From the NCBI GenBank assembly GCA_003313425.1, contig NHZP01000043.1, forward strand, positions 310,001 to 374,000: a DNA stretch of 64,000 nt, read 5' to 3'. Of the stretch, positions 1-10,314 are shown piece after piece (positions within the stretch are counted from its first letter, which is position 1; every line of letters begins with the position of its first letter). The DNA is from Pseudopyrenochaeta lycopersici (Eukaryota; Ascomycota; Dothideomycetes; Pleosporales; Pseudopyrenochaetaceae). The position numbers and the translations under genes were made by a program. The notes below the pieces were generated by a model. It was not told the DNA's origin, did not search any database, and saw only the letters and a list, made by a program, of their open reading frames with translations.

Positions 1-2
1 GA

Positions 3-1250
3 ACGACCCCCACAGCCACGCTCTTTCGAGACGCTGGACTCCCATCTGCAGTAGTGGCGCTAGAGGAAGCCAAGCTCCGATTTGCAGCCCATTTACGTAC
101 CGTGGATGCGGACCACCCTCTGACCAGCCGTACTGCCATCCCTAAGGTAAATAGAGGCAAGGGAGCGGGACGACCACAGCGAGTCCAGACGAGAGTCCAA
201 CATATAGGATCTCTCCTGCCAGAGATTCCTAGGACAACACTAACAGCCCCCCACTACTCGCCTAGCTGCCGAATGGACCCAACACTCGGCATAGATAAGA
301 AGACGGCAGCTAAGGCCTTTCAGGCATGGTGGACCCAGCTCCCACCGTTAGACGTGACTATCTTTTCAGACGGCTCTGAACAATACACAAAAGCAGGAGA
401 AAAGCGGGTCACGTATGGCTTTGCAGTGTATCAGGATGGAAAGCAGCTACAGAGTGGTCGTGGGTCACTTCACCCAACCTCACACGTCTTTGACGCAGAG
501 GCAGTAGGGGCGTGGAGAGGCCTCCAGTACACTGTGCGGCAGCCAGATCTTAGCAGCCGCCGCATCTGGCTGTGCATTGACAGCACCTCGGTTATCTGGT
601 GCCTTAGAGGCGACGCACCGCCTACATCGCAATGGGCCTTCCTGGAGTGCCACGGTGCCATGGAGACACACGATATCTCTATTAAGTGGGCCCCTGGCCA
701 CCTAGGTATTGAAGGAAACGAGGCGGCAGACAGACTAGCCAACCTAGAAGCCCAGCACCCATCGCCTCCAACCGGGAAAGCCGCTATGCCCACACTCTCA
801 GGCATCAGATCAGTTGCCCGCAAGGCACTGCGCAGCACACAACAGATCTGGTGGTTAGACAAGAAGACGAAACTCTCAAGGTGGTATAAAAGCTGGGACT
901 TGGACTACGCGCCACGCCGCGGACCAAGAGAGCTAGACCTCTCAAGAGCCACATTGGCTAGACTCCTTTCTATTCGATCTATGCATGGGGACTTTGCCTG
1001 GTACCATAGAAAGTTCCACCACGACGACGCGAAACTCACCTGCTCATGCCAACGCGACAAGACGCCAGAGCACCTCGTGCTATGCCGCAAGACCCTGGCA
1101 GCCTTCAGCCGATGGCCACTTCGACCACCTATGCCACCCTCTAGCCGGGCCGACGGCCTCGCGTATACTGCAGTGCTGATAGATGATCCAGAGGCCTTTG
1201 AGGCATTCACCCAGCTCACACAGTACTATAGTAAGATTTGTCCACGGTAG
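3..1250 (+). CDS. 3' end of non-LTR retrotransposon (Tad/I-like LINE) ORF2, RNase H region
   Basis: The frame is open from the window edge, so this is the C-terminal part of a longer reverse transcriptase polyprotein. The edge-proximal stretch (LFRDAGLPSA, then LRFAAHLRTVDADHPL) resembles the linker that precedes RNase H in fungal Tad-type ORF2 proteins. An RNase HI domain follows. Its acidic residues appear in order: FSDGSE, then the E of FDAEAVGAW, then the D of LCIDSTS, then H and D in APGHLGIEGNEAADRLA. Near the C-terminus a CCHC-like cluster (CSCQRDKTPEHLVLC) is the usual terminal zinc knuckle. No internal stop is seen, so this part is coding-competent. RNase H removes the RNA template during target-primed integration. 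The reverse transcriptase itself lies outside the window. Confidence 0.88.
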   Translation, partial: TTPTATLFRDAGLPSAVVALEEAKLRFAAHLRTVDADHPLTSRTAIPKVNRGKGAGRPQRVQTRVQHIGSLLPEIPRTTLTAPHYSPSCRMDPTLGIDKKTAAKAFQAWWTQLPPLDVTIFSDGSEQYTKAGEKRVTYGFAVYQDGKQLQSGRGSLHPTSHVFDAEAVGAWRGLQYTVRQPDLSSRRIWLCIDSTSVIWCLRGDAPPTSQWAFLECHGAMETHDISIKWAPGHLGIEGNEAADRLANLEAQHPSPPTGKAAMPTLSGIRSVARKALRSTQQIWWLDKKTKLSRWYKSWDLDYAPRRGPRELDLSRATLARLLSIRSMHGDFAWYHRKFHHDDAKLTCSCQRDKTPEHLVLCRKTLAAFSRWPLRPPMPPSSRADGLAYTAVLIDDPEAFEAFTQLTQYYSKICPR

Positions 1251-1660
1251 CTCTTCCTGCCGTGCAATGGCACAGTAGTAAAAGACGCTACTGCGCCAGG
1301 CTCCAATGTAGCACCCAGCGACACCAGCACCAGCAGCACAACGGCTGCGACACTTCTCACCCTTCTACCTCCTTCCTTACAATCTCCTCATACACTCTTG
1401 TTTCTCTTTCTACCGTAACGGCACATTATGCCATAGAGTATAAGGGGTTCTTCCCTAATGTACCCACACGGCTCAGTCTCCCTGACTGGAAGGGGAGCTG
1501 CAGCTTGACATGGTAGCAATACCTGCGTAGGCAAGAAATGCTTTCTAAGGTAGTGCGCCTGTACTATAATTCCATAGCTTAGCACGTCGTATATGCCCTT
1601 CGGGAGGCGAGATGGTGGACTTAATCCTCATCAAACAGACGTAAAATGAATACAGTTCTT
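1251..1660 (+). other. probable LINE 3' untranslated tail
   Basis: No convincing coding frame is seen between the LINE stop and the next element. The sequence is C/T-rich at first and ends in an A-rich stretch around 1650. This is where a Tad-type 3' UTR and tail would lie. The exact 3' end and its target duplication were not identified. Confidence 0.45.
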
Positions 1661-1790
1661 GGTCATATGTTTTGGTTGCCAAGCTTGCCCCACGTATCGC
1701 CAACACCAGGGCTGTATCACAACAATATAGAAAAATAGCCTTGAACTTGATAATAATATGGATTTTTTGGGCTGAGGAGATATCTAGGAG

Positions 1791-2918
1791 CTAGTACTTT
1801 GTTTGCCAGCCTCGCGCCTTCTTGCAGGCGTGAATTCGACGAGGTATACTCAAAATCAGCGTCTTGATGAGGCTGCTCGGTATGCTGCGCCAGCACCTCT
1901 TCAAGGCCTTACAGAAACCACCCCACTCCTGTTCAGCTACCCTGTGGTTATTGTATTGAGGATAGAAGCGATTCATGCGCTTTTTGAGGTGCCATCAGAG
2001 GTGCTCAATAGGGTTGAGGTCTGGTGAGTAAGGTGGCTAGATGATGGTGTTGATACCTTGCTCAGCTAGCCAAGCCCTTGCTCTCCTTGACGTGTGGATG
2101 CGCGCGTTATCTTGCATAAAGAGCTGTGAACGCTCGTGGGTAGGCAGGAGACCCTCTGTCAAGGCTTGGATGTAACTTTCAGTAGAGTAGCCACCTCGTG
2201 GAGCACTCAGATCGCGCTCCATCATGACTAGCCTGCTCCTCCTTGCCCGCCCTCGTTCATCAAGCCATATAGCGCCCCACACTATCTGCGCAGGCCTCTT
2301 GCTAGTACTGATAGGAGTAATCATCTCTCTCTTCCATTTCTCCCATAGATAGCGAAAGCACCACTCGTTGTTGTGGCCTGAGCCCTTCTGAATTGAGCAC
2401 TCATCTGAGAACTTAAGAGTGCGGCGATGCCACGGAAAAGTAGAGTACGTCCTACAGAACGCACGACGCTGCTGAGCATTAACTGGGTATAGCTTTGGAC
2501 GCTTTTTGCAGCGATATTTAGTGAGGCCTTGTCTCTTAAGTAATCAATATAATGTGCTAGTGCTAGGTGGCTTCGAAGAGGTGCCATCGTGGTTCACGAC
2601 CACGCTGGCTTGAGCTAGCTCTGAGTACTCAATCTTGGGCCGCGCGCGTACTGTACGATAGATAATCCTTTGCTGATGAGGTGATAGTAATTGAGGGCGC
2701 CCAGAACGAGGGGCTTCATCCCGTGTTGCTCGAGTTCGAGCAAGTCGAATGGTGGTGCGGATGCAATTTGGTGAACGCTTGAACTCAGCTACGAGCTCTG
2801 CAACTGAAACACCAGCCTCAGCTTTAGAGATAATTGCCTGTCGCTCTAGAGGCGTTAAATTAGGCCCTCGGCAGGCATTTCCTGAGATTTCTGTGCCAAA
2901 CTAGCGACGTGGTGGCAT
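1791..2918 (-). pseudogene. Tc1/mariner transposase relic 1, four in-frame stops
   Basis: Read on the minus strand from the ATG at 2918, one frame of 376 codons runs to the stop at 1791 with no frameshift. It is interrupted by stops at 2901-2903 (TAG), 2544-2546 (TGA), 2037-2039 (TAG) and 1995-1997 (TGA). Between them the family signature is clear: helix-turn-helix N-terminus, FSDEC (first D), QDNARIHTS (second D), PPYSPDLNPIEHL (E), and the terminal GWQTKY. The length equals that of the relic at 28147-29274, so this is a full-length copy inactivated by point mutation. At least two stops replace tryptophan codons conserved in the related open copy at 6609-7724. The left TIR may start near CAGTTCTTGG (about 1638). 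The right TIR is not found because pogo sequence abuts about 5 bp upstream of the ATG. Confidence 0.85.
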
Positions 2919-2923
2919 TTTGA

Positions 2924-3535
2924 GAGGTGGAGGCGCTAGTACGCCACGTTGTCACGCATCGCGAGGATAAAGGGGCTAGAAAGCTCAGCAGGATCTTTCA
3001 CCACATCTGCACTAAAAAGGCTATCCTTGAGCATGAAGTAGCAGCTATAAGAGGCGCTCTTATCCATGAGAGGAAGCGCAGGAAGCAGAGCAAGGTCCTC
3101 CCATTGCAGCCAGATGAGGACTATCATGGTGGTGCTGTATTCTGGTCACCCAAGAAAGTAAAGGAGGCACGTGACCGACAGGTGGCTAGAGCTCGCAAGG
3201 AGGAGGAGCAGCAACGTCAAAAGTTTAAAGCAGCTAAGCATCGTAAGGAGCAGAAGCAGGCCAAGGCTGAGATGGTTCAAGCAAGGCGAGTAGCTAGGGC
3301 TGAGGCTAGGTTACTGAGGCAGAGGGAAAAGGCAGATCGAGCTGCTGATCAGGCCGCCAGGCGAGCTGCTCGCAAGGCTGCAAAACGACTCAAACAAGCT
3401 CTCAAATTGTCCCAAAAAGGAAAAAAGAGCAGCCTTAAAACTGCTGCAAAGGCTGTTACTAGAAAAAGGCAGGTTGCGAGGCCTGGTAGTGGTGAGGAGG
3501 TTGCAGGTGCTCTATCAGGCCTACCGCCTGTTTAG
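2924..3535 (+). pseudogene. pogo/Fot1-like transposase, C-terminal fragment only
   Basis: The frame starts directly after a stop at 2921-2923. It encodes about 200 residues typical of the C-terminal tail of fungal pogo/Fot1 (DDE_1, CENP-B-like) transposases: the ICTKKAILEHEVAAIRGAL region, then DEDYHGGAVFWSPKKV, then a long Lys/Arg/Glu/Ala-rich coiled-coil-like tail. The HTH, CENP-B and DDE catalytic domains are missing, so it is a 5'-truncated relic. It lies back to back with the Tc1/mariner relic on its left, and that junction probably marks the truncation. Expression is not expected. Confidence 0.72.
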
Positions 3536-3836
3536 TCACGTGGCGGCCGCAAAATCAAACTTCCAATTAAGTACCAGTAGCTATAGATAGTTTGAGGCCT
3601 TATAAATCGCTCCACCAAAAAAAACTGCGAAAATAGCCATAGTGTGAGGCTCAATAGCCTCAATTTAGTTCTGAGTTTTGGTGTTCAGATGGTGCGTTAC
3701 GCGGGGTGGTGCGTCACGGGGGGAACCTCGGTACTAACTTATTTAGGCTACCTCATGTTAACACGCCCTTTGTTGATGCTCAACAGCCATCTATACCACC
3801 TGTGTTGTCGCGTTTTTGAGCGTTTTATTGTCCAAG
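3536..3836 (+). other. gap between pogo fragment and hAT relic
   Basis: Non-coding. A GC-rich stretch at about 3688-3735 starts CAGATGGTGCG and could be the left terminus of the following hAT element, but no matching inverted copy was found on the right, so it is not called as a TIR. Confidence 0.3.
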
Positions 3837-6422
3837 ATGGCGCCCAAACGTCGTCTCCAACTAAGTGATTCAACGAGTAAACGTACCAGAGTTGCCGCGC
3901 GCGGTGCTGGCCCTTCTACATCGCCGCCTACATCAAAGCCTACATCAAAGCCTACATTAACGCCTACATCGCCGCCTACATCGCCGCCTACATCGCTGCG
4001 CCGATCACCTCGGAGAGCCTTGGCTGCCGCAAGCCAGGCCACCTGTTCGCAGCGCCCGGAGCCAACGTTTGAGTTGCAGTTTTTGGAGTCGCAGCCTGAG
4101 GCAGAGATCGCGCCGCCCGCTGAGGGCAGTGGCGCTGGCACTATAGCTATAACTGAGGATGGAGATAGCAATGAGATGATCTCTACGGCTGATGATTTTG
4201 AAGGCATCAAATGGGAGCGCCTGCGTGGATATATTAAGCCTCTAGCAACTCAGCGACGCACGAAAAGCTGGATATTTAAGCATGGCTATCGCGTTGCTGA
4301 GCTTAAAGATCCATCTCAACTATGGTTTGTATGCAAGTACTGCCATCTCCACAAGCGTATTGACGCTGGCCGCAGCGGTATGTTCAATGTTACAAAGGCT
4401 ACTTCGTCAGCAGCGTCCCATCTCAAGCAGCGCACGCCTGGCCATAACCTCACAGAAGATGGCGTTCGCGAGCCTACAAGAGCTTCTGGGCAGCGCTCAT
4501 TGCGGCAAGCATTTGAAGCTGCTGTTGCAATAGATCAAGACGTCGCTAACGCAATGGGAAACTTCAACGTAGAGCACTTCCGGCGCGCAGTTATCCTATG
4601 GCTCGTTGAGAATAATCACCCACTTCGTGAGTTGGAGACACCAGCTTTCCGCGAGATGATGACAGCTATCAACCCAGAAGCTGAGAGGTCGTTGTGGGCG
4701 AGTCGTACGAGCGCCGCTGCCTTCGTAATGAGGCTGTTCCGGCACTTAAAGCCTCAAGTTGTCACGGCCCTGTCAACTGCAATAAGCAAAATCCATATAA
4801 GCTTCGATGGCTGGACGACTAAAGGAGGCAAACGTGGCTTTTTTGGAGTAGTTGCCCACTTTGCTGATGACTCCGGCACCATACGAGACCTGCCTATTGC
4901 TCTCCCACAACCCGCGCGCGCCCATACAGGCGAAGCGATCGCTCAAGCTGTAACTCAAACGCTTGAAGCTTACAGTATAACTCGTAGTCAATTAGGCTAC
5001 TTTGTACTTGATAACGCTAAGAATAACGACGCCGCAATCGCTATAATTGCTAGTAACTACACCTTTGAGCTAGCGCACCGGCGCCTGCGCTGTAGCTGCC
5101 ATACACTTGACCTCGTCGGACAAAAGCTTATGTTCGGCACCAACAAAGACGCCTACGAGAACGCTGAGGAGCACTATACTCAAGAGGAGCAGTACATGCA
5201 GGAGTGGTGCAAAAACGGGCCTTTAGGAGTGTTAATAGACGTAATCAACTACATCAAAACACCGCAACAATATAAACTCTTCCGCGAGTGCCAAGAGCGC
5301 GCAAATACTAGGCTCGCTGCTGACGAACGCACCTATATACTTGAGCCAGTCAAGCCAGTTGTCACTCGTTGGAACTCATGTTGCGCAGCTTTTGCGCGCG
5401 CTATAAAGCTTCAAGCTACGTTTAGTTTATACGCTGAGCACCACATTAGCAAGATCGCGACTGCTGATACTCTCGCTGAACGGCGCCACACTAAGCCACC
5501 AGATACTCCAAGTTAGATAAGATCAACTAGGCTACAAGCTACCGACTAGATCACAATTACAGAGTATCAAGACTGCGTAGAGCCGCTGAAGCTTGCTACT
5601 AAGCGCCTTGAAGGGCGCGGTAAAGCTAGCAAATTTGGCGCTATATATGAGATTATACCGGTGTTTGAATTCGTGTTGAAGCAACTCGAAGCGCGCAAAA
5701 CCTATCTATCGCAGGTCAACTTTGCCGCCCATCGTGAGGCTCCTGAAGATCACCTCCTCGTTAATATAAACGCAGCTTAGAGCAAAGCTAACGACTATTA
5801 CTCAAAGCTTGACGACTCACCTGCTTACTATGCCGCCACCTGCCTCCATCCATACTACAAGTACTACTGCGAGAATAGTTGGGTTGACGAACCTGATTGG
5901 CTTAACAGAGCTAGCCGAGGCTTCCAGCAGCTTTGGGCAGAGTATAAGCCTCACCGCCCACGCTCGCCACAAGCAATTGCAGTACGCACAAGCAGCATTG
6001 ACGACGCGATCGCTGCGTTGATCCACCGCGGCGGCGCTCCAGAGGCTCCAGAAGATGAGTACGAGCAGTGGAGATCGAGAGAACCAGTATGGACGCAGGA
6101 AGAGAACGAGGCTGATGGTGACCCAGTCAAGTATTGGATTCGAATGAGGCCAAAATACCCTAATTTGGCGCAGTTTGCAATCGATATACTGACAATCCCA
6201 GCATCAAGCAGCGATTGCGAGCGCCTCTTTAGTGAGCTTGGCGATCTATTTGAGCCGAAACGACGTCGGATAGGTAGTGAACAACTCGCAGCTCTCCAAC
6301 TAGTGAGATCCTGGGTAAAAGCCGGCTTCAAAACACCATACAGCAGCGATGAGATGGAGTTAACTGACGAGCAAATCGTCCAAGATTACCACATGGACGA
6401 GTGGGATTCTCTACTACTATAA
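3837..6422 (+). pseudogene. hAT transposase 1, full length with three in-frame TAG codons
   Basis: From the ATG at 3837 (MAPKRRLQL) one frame runs to 6422 without frameshift, broken by TAG at 5514, 5547 and 5778. Features in order: Ser/Pro/Thr-rich basic leader with a tandem PTSKPTS-like repeat; BED-type zinc finger (CKYCHLHKR...H); first catalytic Asp in HISFDGWTTKGG; second Asp in GYFVLDNAKNNDAA; RLRCSCHTLDL; TRWNS; C-terminal dimerisation block with YPNLAQFAIDILTIPASSSDCERLFSELG. By comparison with other hAT proteins, the stop at 5547 (TD-stop-ITITEY) and the stop at 5778 (NINAA-stop-SKANDYY) fall where tryptophan is usual. The changes therefore look like TGG to TAG. The element has probably lost activity. 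The Tc1/mariner element at 6507 sits just after its stop. Confidence 0.88.
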
Positions 6423-6506
6423 TTTGTATAGGATATAATCTCTTAGCACCTCTTTTGAGTCAATCAAATCAATCAACTTTATCCTAAATAGGCAATAATC
6501 AACTTA

Positions 6507-7862
6507 CAGTACTAGGACAAAAGTTTGTTCGCGTCGCGCACGTGCCAGAACAACAACACGCGAACGCGCAGAACCACTGCTTCTCCAACTCAACATAACT
6601 ACATTAAAATGAGAGCTTTTGGCACAGAAATTAGTGGTAGTCGAATGCAGGGAGGTGAACTATCAGAAAGCCAGCGCAATTATGTTCTAGCCCAGAAAGA
6701 GGCGGGTGTGCGGACTAAGGAAATCGCAGAGACTCTTAGCTGTTCGCAACGCTGCGTTCAGAAGACAATACAACGATGGGAGGCCACTACCAGCAACACC
6801 TCGCGCCCTCGGATGGGCCGTCCACCTATTTTAACTAGGCGCGATCATCGCAAGCTGCTTCGCCTTGCTAGAAAGTTCCCAAAAATTGAGTACCGCAAGC
6901 TCCTTGAAGAGGCTGGCATGTGGGTAGCTGATGAAGCTACCCCCCATGTATCAAAGAAGACTATTCAACGTACCCTCCTTGAAGCTGGATTACACAAGTT
7001 CAGAGCAAAGCGCAGACCAAAAATCAATAGAGCTACAGCAATTTTACGTCTTAAGTTTGCTGCAGATTGGCATAGCTTTAATTGGCAGAGGACAGTCTTC
7101 AGGTTCAGCGACGAGTGCTCAATCGCCCGAGGCTCTGGCCACGACACACCATGGGTATGGCGATTACCTGATGAGAAATGGAGGCATAAGATGATAGATG
7201 AGGTTACCACTGCTCGCCAATCTGCTCGCATGGTGTGGGCGTCAATATGGATGACTGCAGGGGGTCGTGTTGGGCGTAGTCCTCTAGTAATTATGACCCG
7301 CGATCTATCAGCACGACGTAAAGGCTATAGCGCGTGGAGTTATACTCAGGCCCTTGAGGAAGGCCTATTGCCTCAATATAGAGCTGGCGAGAGGTTTATG
7401 CAGGATAACTCACGTATCCATACTGCTGCTCTCTCAAAGGAGTGGTTGGAGGTTCACGGCGTATGGACAGTTGACTTCCCACCATATTCTCCAGACCTCA
7501 ACCCAATTGAACATCTCTGGTGGGCACTCAAACAGAAGGTTCATGAGCTCCACCCTGAGTTTGATCATATGGGAGAGTCTGAAGATGACTGGGATCGCTT
7601 TGAAATGGGGTTATTGGAGGCGTGGGCAGCCATCCCCGACTCACTGATCCGCAAGCTGATCACTAGCATGCCACACCGCCTTGACGCTGTAAGACTTGCA
7701 CAGGGCTACCAGACTAAATATTAAGTGTATTGCGATTAATTTGCGCTAAAAATTGTCTAGTTTAGTCTATCCTACGTGATGTTATAGTGCTTTGAAGTTG
7801 AGGGTTTGAGTGGTGATGGGGACGCTAACCTCCTTGGCGAACAGACTTTTGTCCTGTGACTG
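6507..7862 (+). mobile_element. Tc1/mariner element with TIRs and TA duplication
   Basis: The left end (CAGTACTAGGACAAAAGT) and right end read in reverse (CAGTCACAGGACAAAAGT) form imperfect TIRs of about 27 bp. TA lies directly outside at 6505-6506 and 7863-7864, as expected for Tc1/mariner. The 1356-bp element contains one open transposase gene. It lies 85 bp downstream of the hAT 1 stop codon. Confidence 0.9.
6609..7724 (+). CDS. Tc1-like transposase (DD34E), apparently intact
   Basis: About 371 residues from the ATG at 6609 (MRAFGTEISG). An in-frame extension reaches 6525 but lies between the TIR and this ATG and is less likely coding. Domains in order: N-terminal helix-turn-helix (KTKEIAETLSCSQRCVQK), GRPP linker, second HTH (KKTIQRTLLEAGL), then the DDE domain with FSDEC, MQDNSRIHTA and DLNPIEHLWW. 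Exactly 34 residues separate the second D from the E, the Tc1 spacing. The C-terminus GYQTKY matches the two relics at 1791 and 28147, so all three belong to one superfamily branch. It would cut and paste its own TIR-bounded element in the nucleus. No stop or frameshift is visible. Confidence 0.9.
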   Translation: MRAFGTEISGSRMQGGELSESQRNYVLAQKEAGVRTKEIAETLSCSQRCVQKTIQRWEATTSNTSRPRMGRPPILTRRDHRKLLRLARKFPKIEYRKLLEEAGMWVADEATPHVSKKTIQRTLLEAGLHKFRAKRRPKINRATAILRLKFAADWHSFNWQRTVFRFSDECSIARGSGHDTPWVWRLPDEKWRHKMIDEVTTARQSARMVWASIWMTAGGRVGRSPLVIMTRDLSARRKGYSAWSYTQALEEGLLPQYRAGERFMQDNSRIHTAALSKEWLEVHGVWTVDFPPYSPDLNPIEHLWWALKQKVHELHPEFDHMGESEDDWDRFEMGLLEAWAAIPDSLIRKLITSMPHRLDAVRLAQGYQTKY

Positions 7863-7894
7863 TACAATCAATCAGACGGCTCCGAAGTAACAAT

Positions 7895-7924
7895 CAAATC
7901 AACTTTAGGCTTCAAGTTGATTTG
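7895..7924. repeat. perfect 11-bp inverted repeat (hairpin)
   Basis: CAAATCAACTT at 7895-7905 and its exact reverse complement at 7914-7924 flank an 8-nt loop. A related string (caatcaaatcaatcaacttta) lies at about 6461-6481 on the other side of the Tc1 insertion. The hairpin may belong to an older terminal structure. Function is unknown. Confidence 0.55.
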
Positions 7925-8074
7925 ATTTGCTTGTTGGCAAGTCTGGCGATAAGTAGACGATAAGCTTATCGTTAACAGCTCTGAGCCTACCCGCCCTCTT
8001 AGGTCGCACGATGATAAGCATTCGTATCTGCGACGCATCTTACATTCGATCATCATGCCGTGATAGTCAACATG

Positions 8075-8449
8075 TTAGCCTGGTAGCGATTTAGGGGTCG
8101 CATATAGTCCACTTGTCATAATGGGGTTGTAATTGTGGTACTCTCGGGCCATACTCAGTGAAGCCAGGATTTGCCGAAGCTCCGCCTGAAGGCTCTTGGA
8201 GCCGTCCACAATTAAGATGTCCAACAATCTACAATCAGTCACTACTTCGACTGGATCTTCAACAGCATCCTTAGGCAGCTTTGCAAGAAAATCCTTCAGC
8301 TCATTCGTCTTACTCTCGTATCTGGTTTCCCACTCTTTTATCAACTGTTCGCTATCCGTGACGGGTGAATCTTTTGTCAATCTCTGAAGCTTTCGAATCG
8401 CTAGGGTGATATCTTCTCTGTGTGTTTCCGTAAGCGTTAGTGGGTGCAC
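8075..8449 (-). CDS. unrecognised charged ORF, possibly an exon
   Basis: A 124-codon minus-strand frame that starts at GTG, not ATG, and is open further upstream, so if real it is an exon of a longer gene. The product is Lys/Glu/Leu-rich and helical in character (QLIKEWETRYESKTNELKD, LQAELRQILASLS). No catalytic motif is visible. Composition looks more protein-like than random antisense reading, but I do not recognise the family. No convincing splice partner was located. Confidence 0.3.
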   Translation of the reverse strand: MHPLTLTETHREDITLAIRKLQRLTKDSPVTDSEQLIKEWETRYESKTNELKDFLAKLPKDAVEDPVEVVTDCRLLDILIVDGSKSLQAELRQILASLSMAREYHNYNPIMTSGLYATPKSLPG

Positions 8450-8782
8450 AAAGAAATTGTTTTTAGAAGTGCATATCGAGTTGATTGTCTGTTTAAGATG
8501 GATGGTGGCCTGCAGCTATATGTTCATGAGAGATTACTAATTCTTGAATCATGTGACTGGTGCCGGCTTACAGTACATATGCATTGTCGTGAGTTTGGGG
8601 TTTTTATAGTGGGCGACAAATGGTGAACCTCACACAGTCAAATTTGGTCTGGCTGGGCACTTGCTTCGGGACCCCTGGGCAGATTTCGGAGATGGCGCGC
8701 TATCAACCGCACACCACACAGAGTATCATCATTGCCATCCTGCCTCGGGCACAAACGCGGCCAGCCCTAGTAGATAGTGACC

Positions 8783-9433
8783 CTAATTTTGCCATCCACA
8801 GCCAAGCTGGACATTATTGTTCACAATCCCCCACACCCCTTGGGCATTCCTTCGCTCAATGTTTCCCTCACGAACAATGTAATTGATACCTGCATTGTTG
8901 AAATCCACGTTAATCTCGCCACGGTACCGGAAATCGTCTTGGACTATCACGAATTCGAATTCAAAGTCTTGCTGGCCTTCATCGATCGTTGTCGTAGTAA
9001 TATCCAGGTTGTTGGTTTCTTCATCAACCGCCCCTGGCCCTCTGAAGATAAGCAGAGCTATGTGGTTCAAAATCTGTCCTGGAGCTGCTGTGACAGTGGC
9101 GATGATGCGCATAACGCGCCCGTTGAGTCTCCACCCCTGACGCTTGTCCAGAAGCTGAACATCGCGGGATACAAAAGCACCAACATCAGTAGTACTGCGT
9201 ATTAAGTCAGATTGGGTGCTCTCTATAGTAATTTCAATTTGGTAGACATACCTTGGAGTGTCGGCATATCGCTTTGCGAGAGCAAGGGAACGGTAGGCGG
9301 CGGCGCCGCTCTCATACACTGTAGAAGTATCAATCTCCACCGGCACATTAAGTGCTACAACGGGTTCAGAGGCCGGCAAAGCAAAGACGCTGCTGACAAA
9401 GAGAGAAGCACACAAAAGCGTTTGTGTAAGCAT
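8783..9433 (-). CDS. secreted protein with Kex2-type dibasic sites
   Basis: 216 residues from the ATG at 9433. A longer in-frame start at 9607 was rejected because the internal Met begins a textbook signal peptide (MLTQTLLCASLFVSSVFALP). The segment after the signal contains two dibasic KR sites: LALAKRYAD at about residue 53 and LLDKRQGW near residue 97. This suggests a pre-pro-protein trimmed by a Kex2-like protease in the secretory pathway. The C-terminal part of about 118 residues starts with Gln and is rich in Asn, Asp and beta-branched residues (DFEFEFVIVQDDFRYRGEI). It contains a single Cys in its last residues and so is unlikely to be disulfide-knotted. I recognise no homologue. The pre-pro layout occurs in several fungal small secreted proteins, including effectors, but that role is only inference. 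No intron is needed. Confidence 0.62.
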   Translation of the reverse strand: MLTQTLLCASLFVSSVFALPASEPVVALNVPVEIDTSTVYESGAAAYRSLALAKRYADTPRYVYQIEITIESTQSDLIRSTTDVGAFVSRDVQLLDKRQGWRLNGRVMRIIATVTAAPGQILNHIALLIFRGPGAVDEETNNLDITTTTIDEGQQDFEFEFVIVQDDFRYRGEINVDFNNAGINYIVREGNIERRNAQGVWGIVNNNVQLGCGWQN

Positions 9434-10138
9434 GTTGACGTTTTGGAACGACTTGAAAAAGCTTGACTGGAGTAAGTAGAATAGTTGCGTAACTCTACAA
9501 TTGTTGAAGAGGAGTGCTGTTAAACAAGACATTGAAGGCAAGCGTTTGATTTTATATCTCTTCAGACAAGAGATTCTGCTTTTCAATAGCGCTCTGCAAA
9601 CCAACAAAGAGTTAAAGAAAATTAGACTCGAAGATTCTGGACCTCTTGCTAATACAACAAAGGTCCGAAAAGAAAGTATCTAAGCGATTTAGGGCCTATT
9701 TGGTTGTCCTAGCTCTGAGCTCCAGACTTGGACCATTTTCGACTAAGGGCGACAGGGATCCGGTCACTTGGCAAGCCCAAAACGGAGTCGAAATGGAGGA
9801 CTGTTTGGCGTTATTTCCGTCAAATCCTATGCATAAAATCATTCTTTAGCTCATAAAGCAGCTCGTACAGCCCTAGTACTCCGTCAGTGAAAGCCTTATG
9901 GACACTCAGAGCATCCAAATATATGCCCACAGGCTCTTAGCTTTAATATCCTGTTGTCGCGATCGCCGTACTCCCGTTATAGAGCCTAGCTGCTAGTTCT
10001 GAGGCCAGTGTTGCTCCCAGGGCTCTTGACAGCATAGCATACGTAATGCCCCTGCTAAATTAGCAGCCTTCTCAGCAGCTCATACAAGTCCCCTCGGCGA
10101 CGCCCGGAAGTCCAGTCACCACCGGTTACTCAGCCTGC
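9434..10138. other. intergenic, repeat-like, no gene seen
   Basis: No supported gene. Around 9650-9700 a diverged copy of the repeat that forms the tandem pair at 10139 can be seen (cttgctaa, then acaa/accgaa, aggtccgaaaag, atctaag, ttta-gggcc). A short dispersed repeat thus occurs at least three times here. Confidence 0.4.
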
Positions 10139-10314
10139 TCCGCGGAGACCCGAGACAAGAATGTAGTTAGAAATTATTGAGTTCTTGCTAAGACACCGAA
10201 AGGCCGGAAAAAGCATCTAAGACATTTAAAAGGCCCGCATTCCGCGGACACCCGACGCAAGAATATAGCTAAAAACTATTGAATTCCTGCTAAGACACCG
10301 AAGGCCCGAAAAAA
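10139..10314. repeat. imperfect tandem duplication, about 102-bp unit
   Basis: Unit 1 begins at 10139 (tccgcggagacccgag) and unit 2 at 10241 (tccgcggacacccgac). The second copy is truncated after about 74 bp. They share the blocks caagaat-tag, tattga-ttc-tgctaagacaccga and gg-ccg-aaaaa. Differences are mostly transitions. Confidence 0.7.

Noticed and set aside
3688..3735. GC-rich CAGATGGTGCG start as the left TIR of hAT 1
   Set aside because: No inverted partner was found to the right of 6422 or beyond the Tc1 insertion, and no 8-bp duplication could be paired.
9434..9607. N-terminal extension of the secreted protein from an upstream in-frame start
   Set aside because: The internal Met at 9433 begins an ideal signal peptide. 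The upstream residues are basic, unlike a leader, and fit a 5' UTR.
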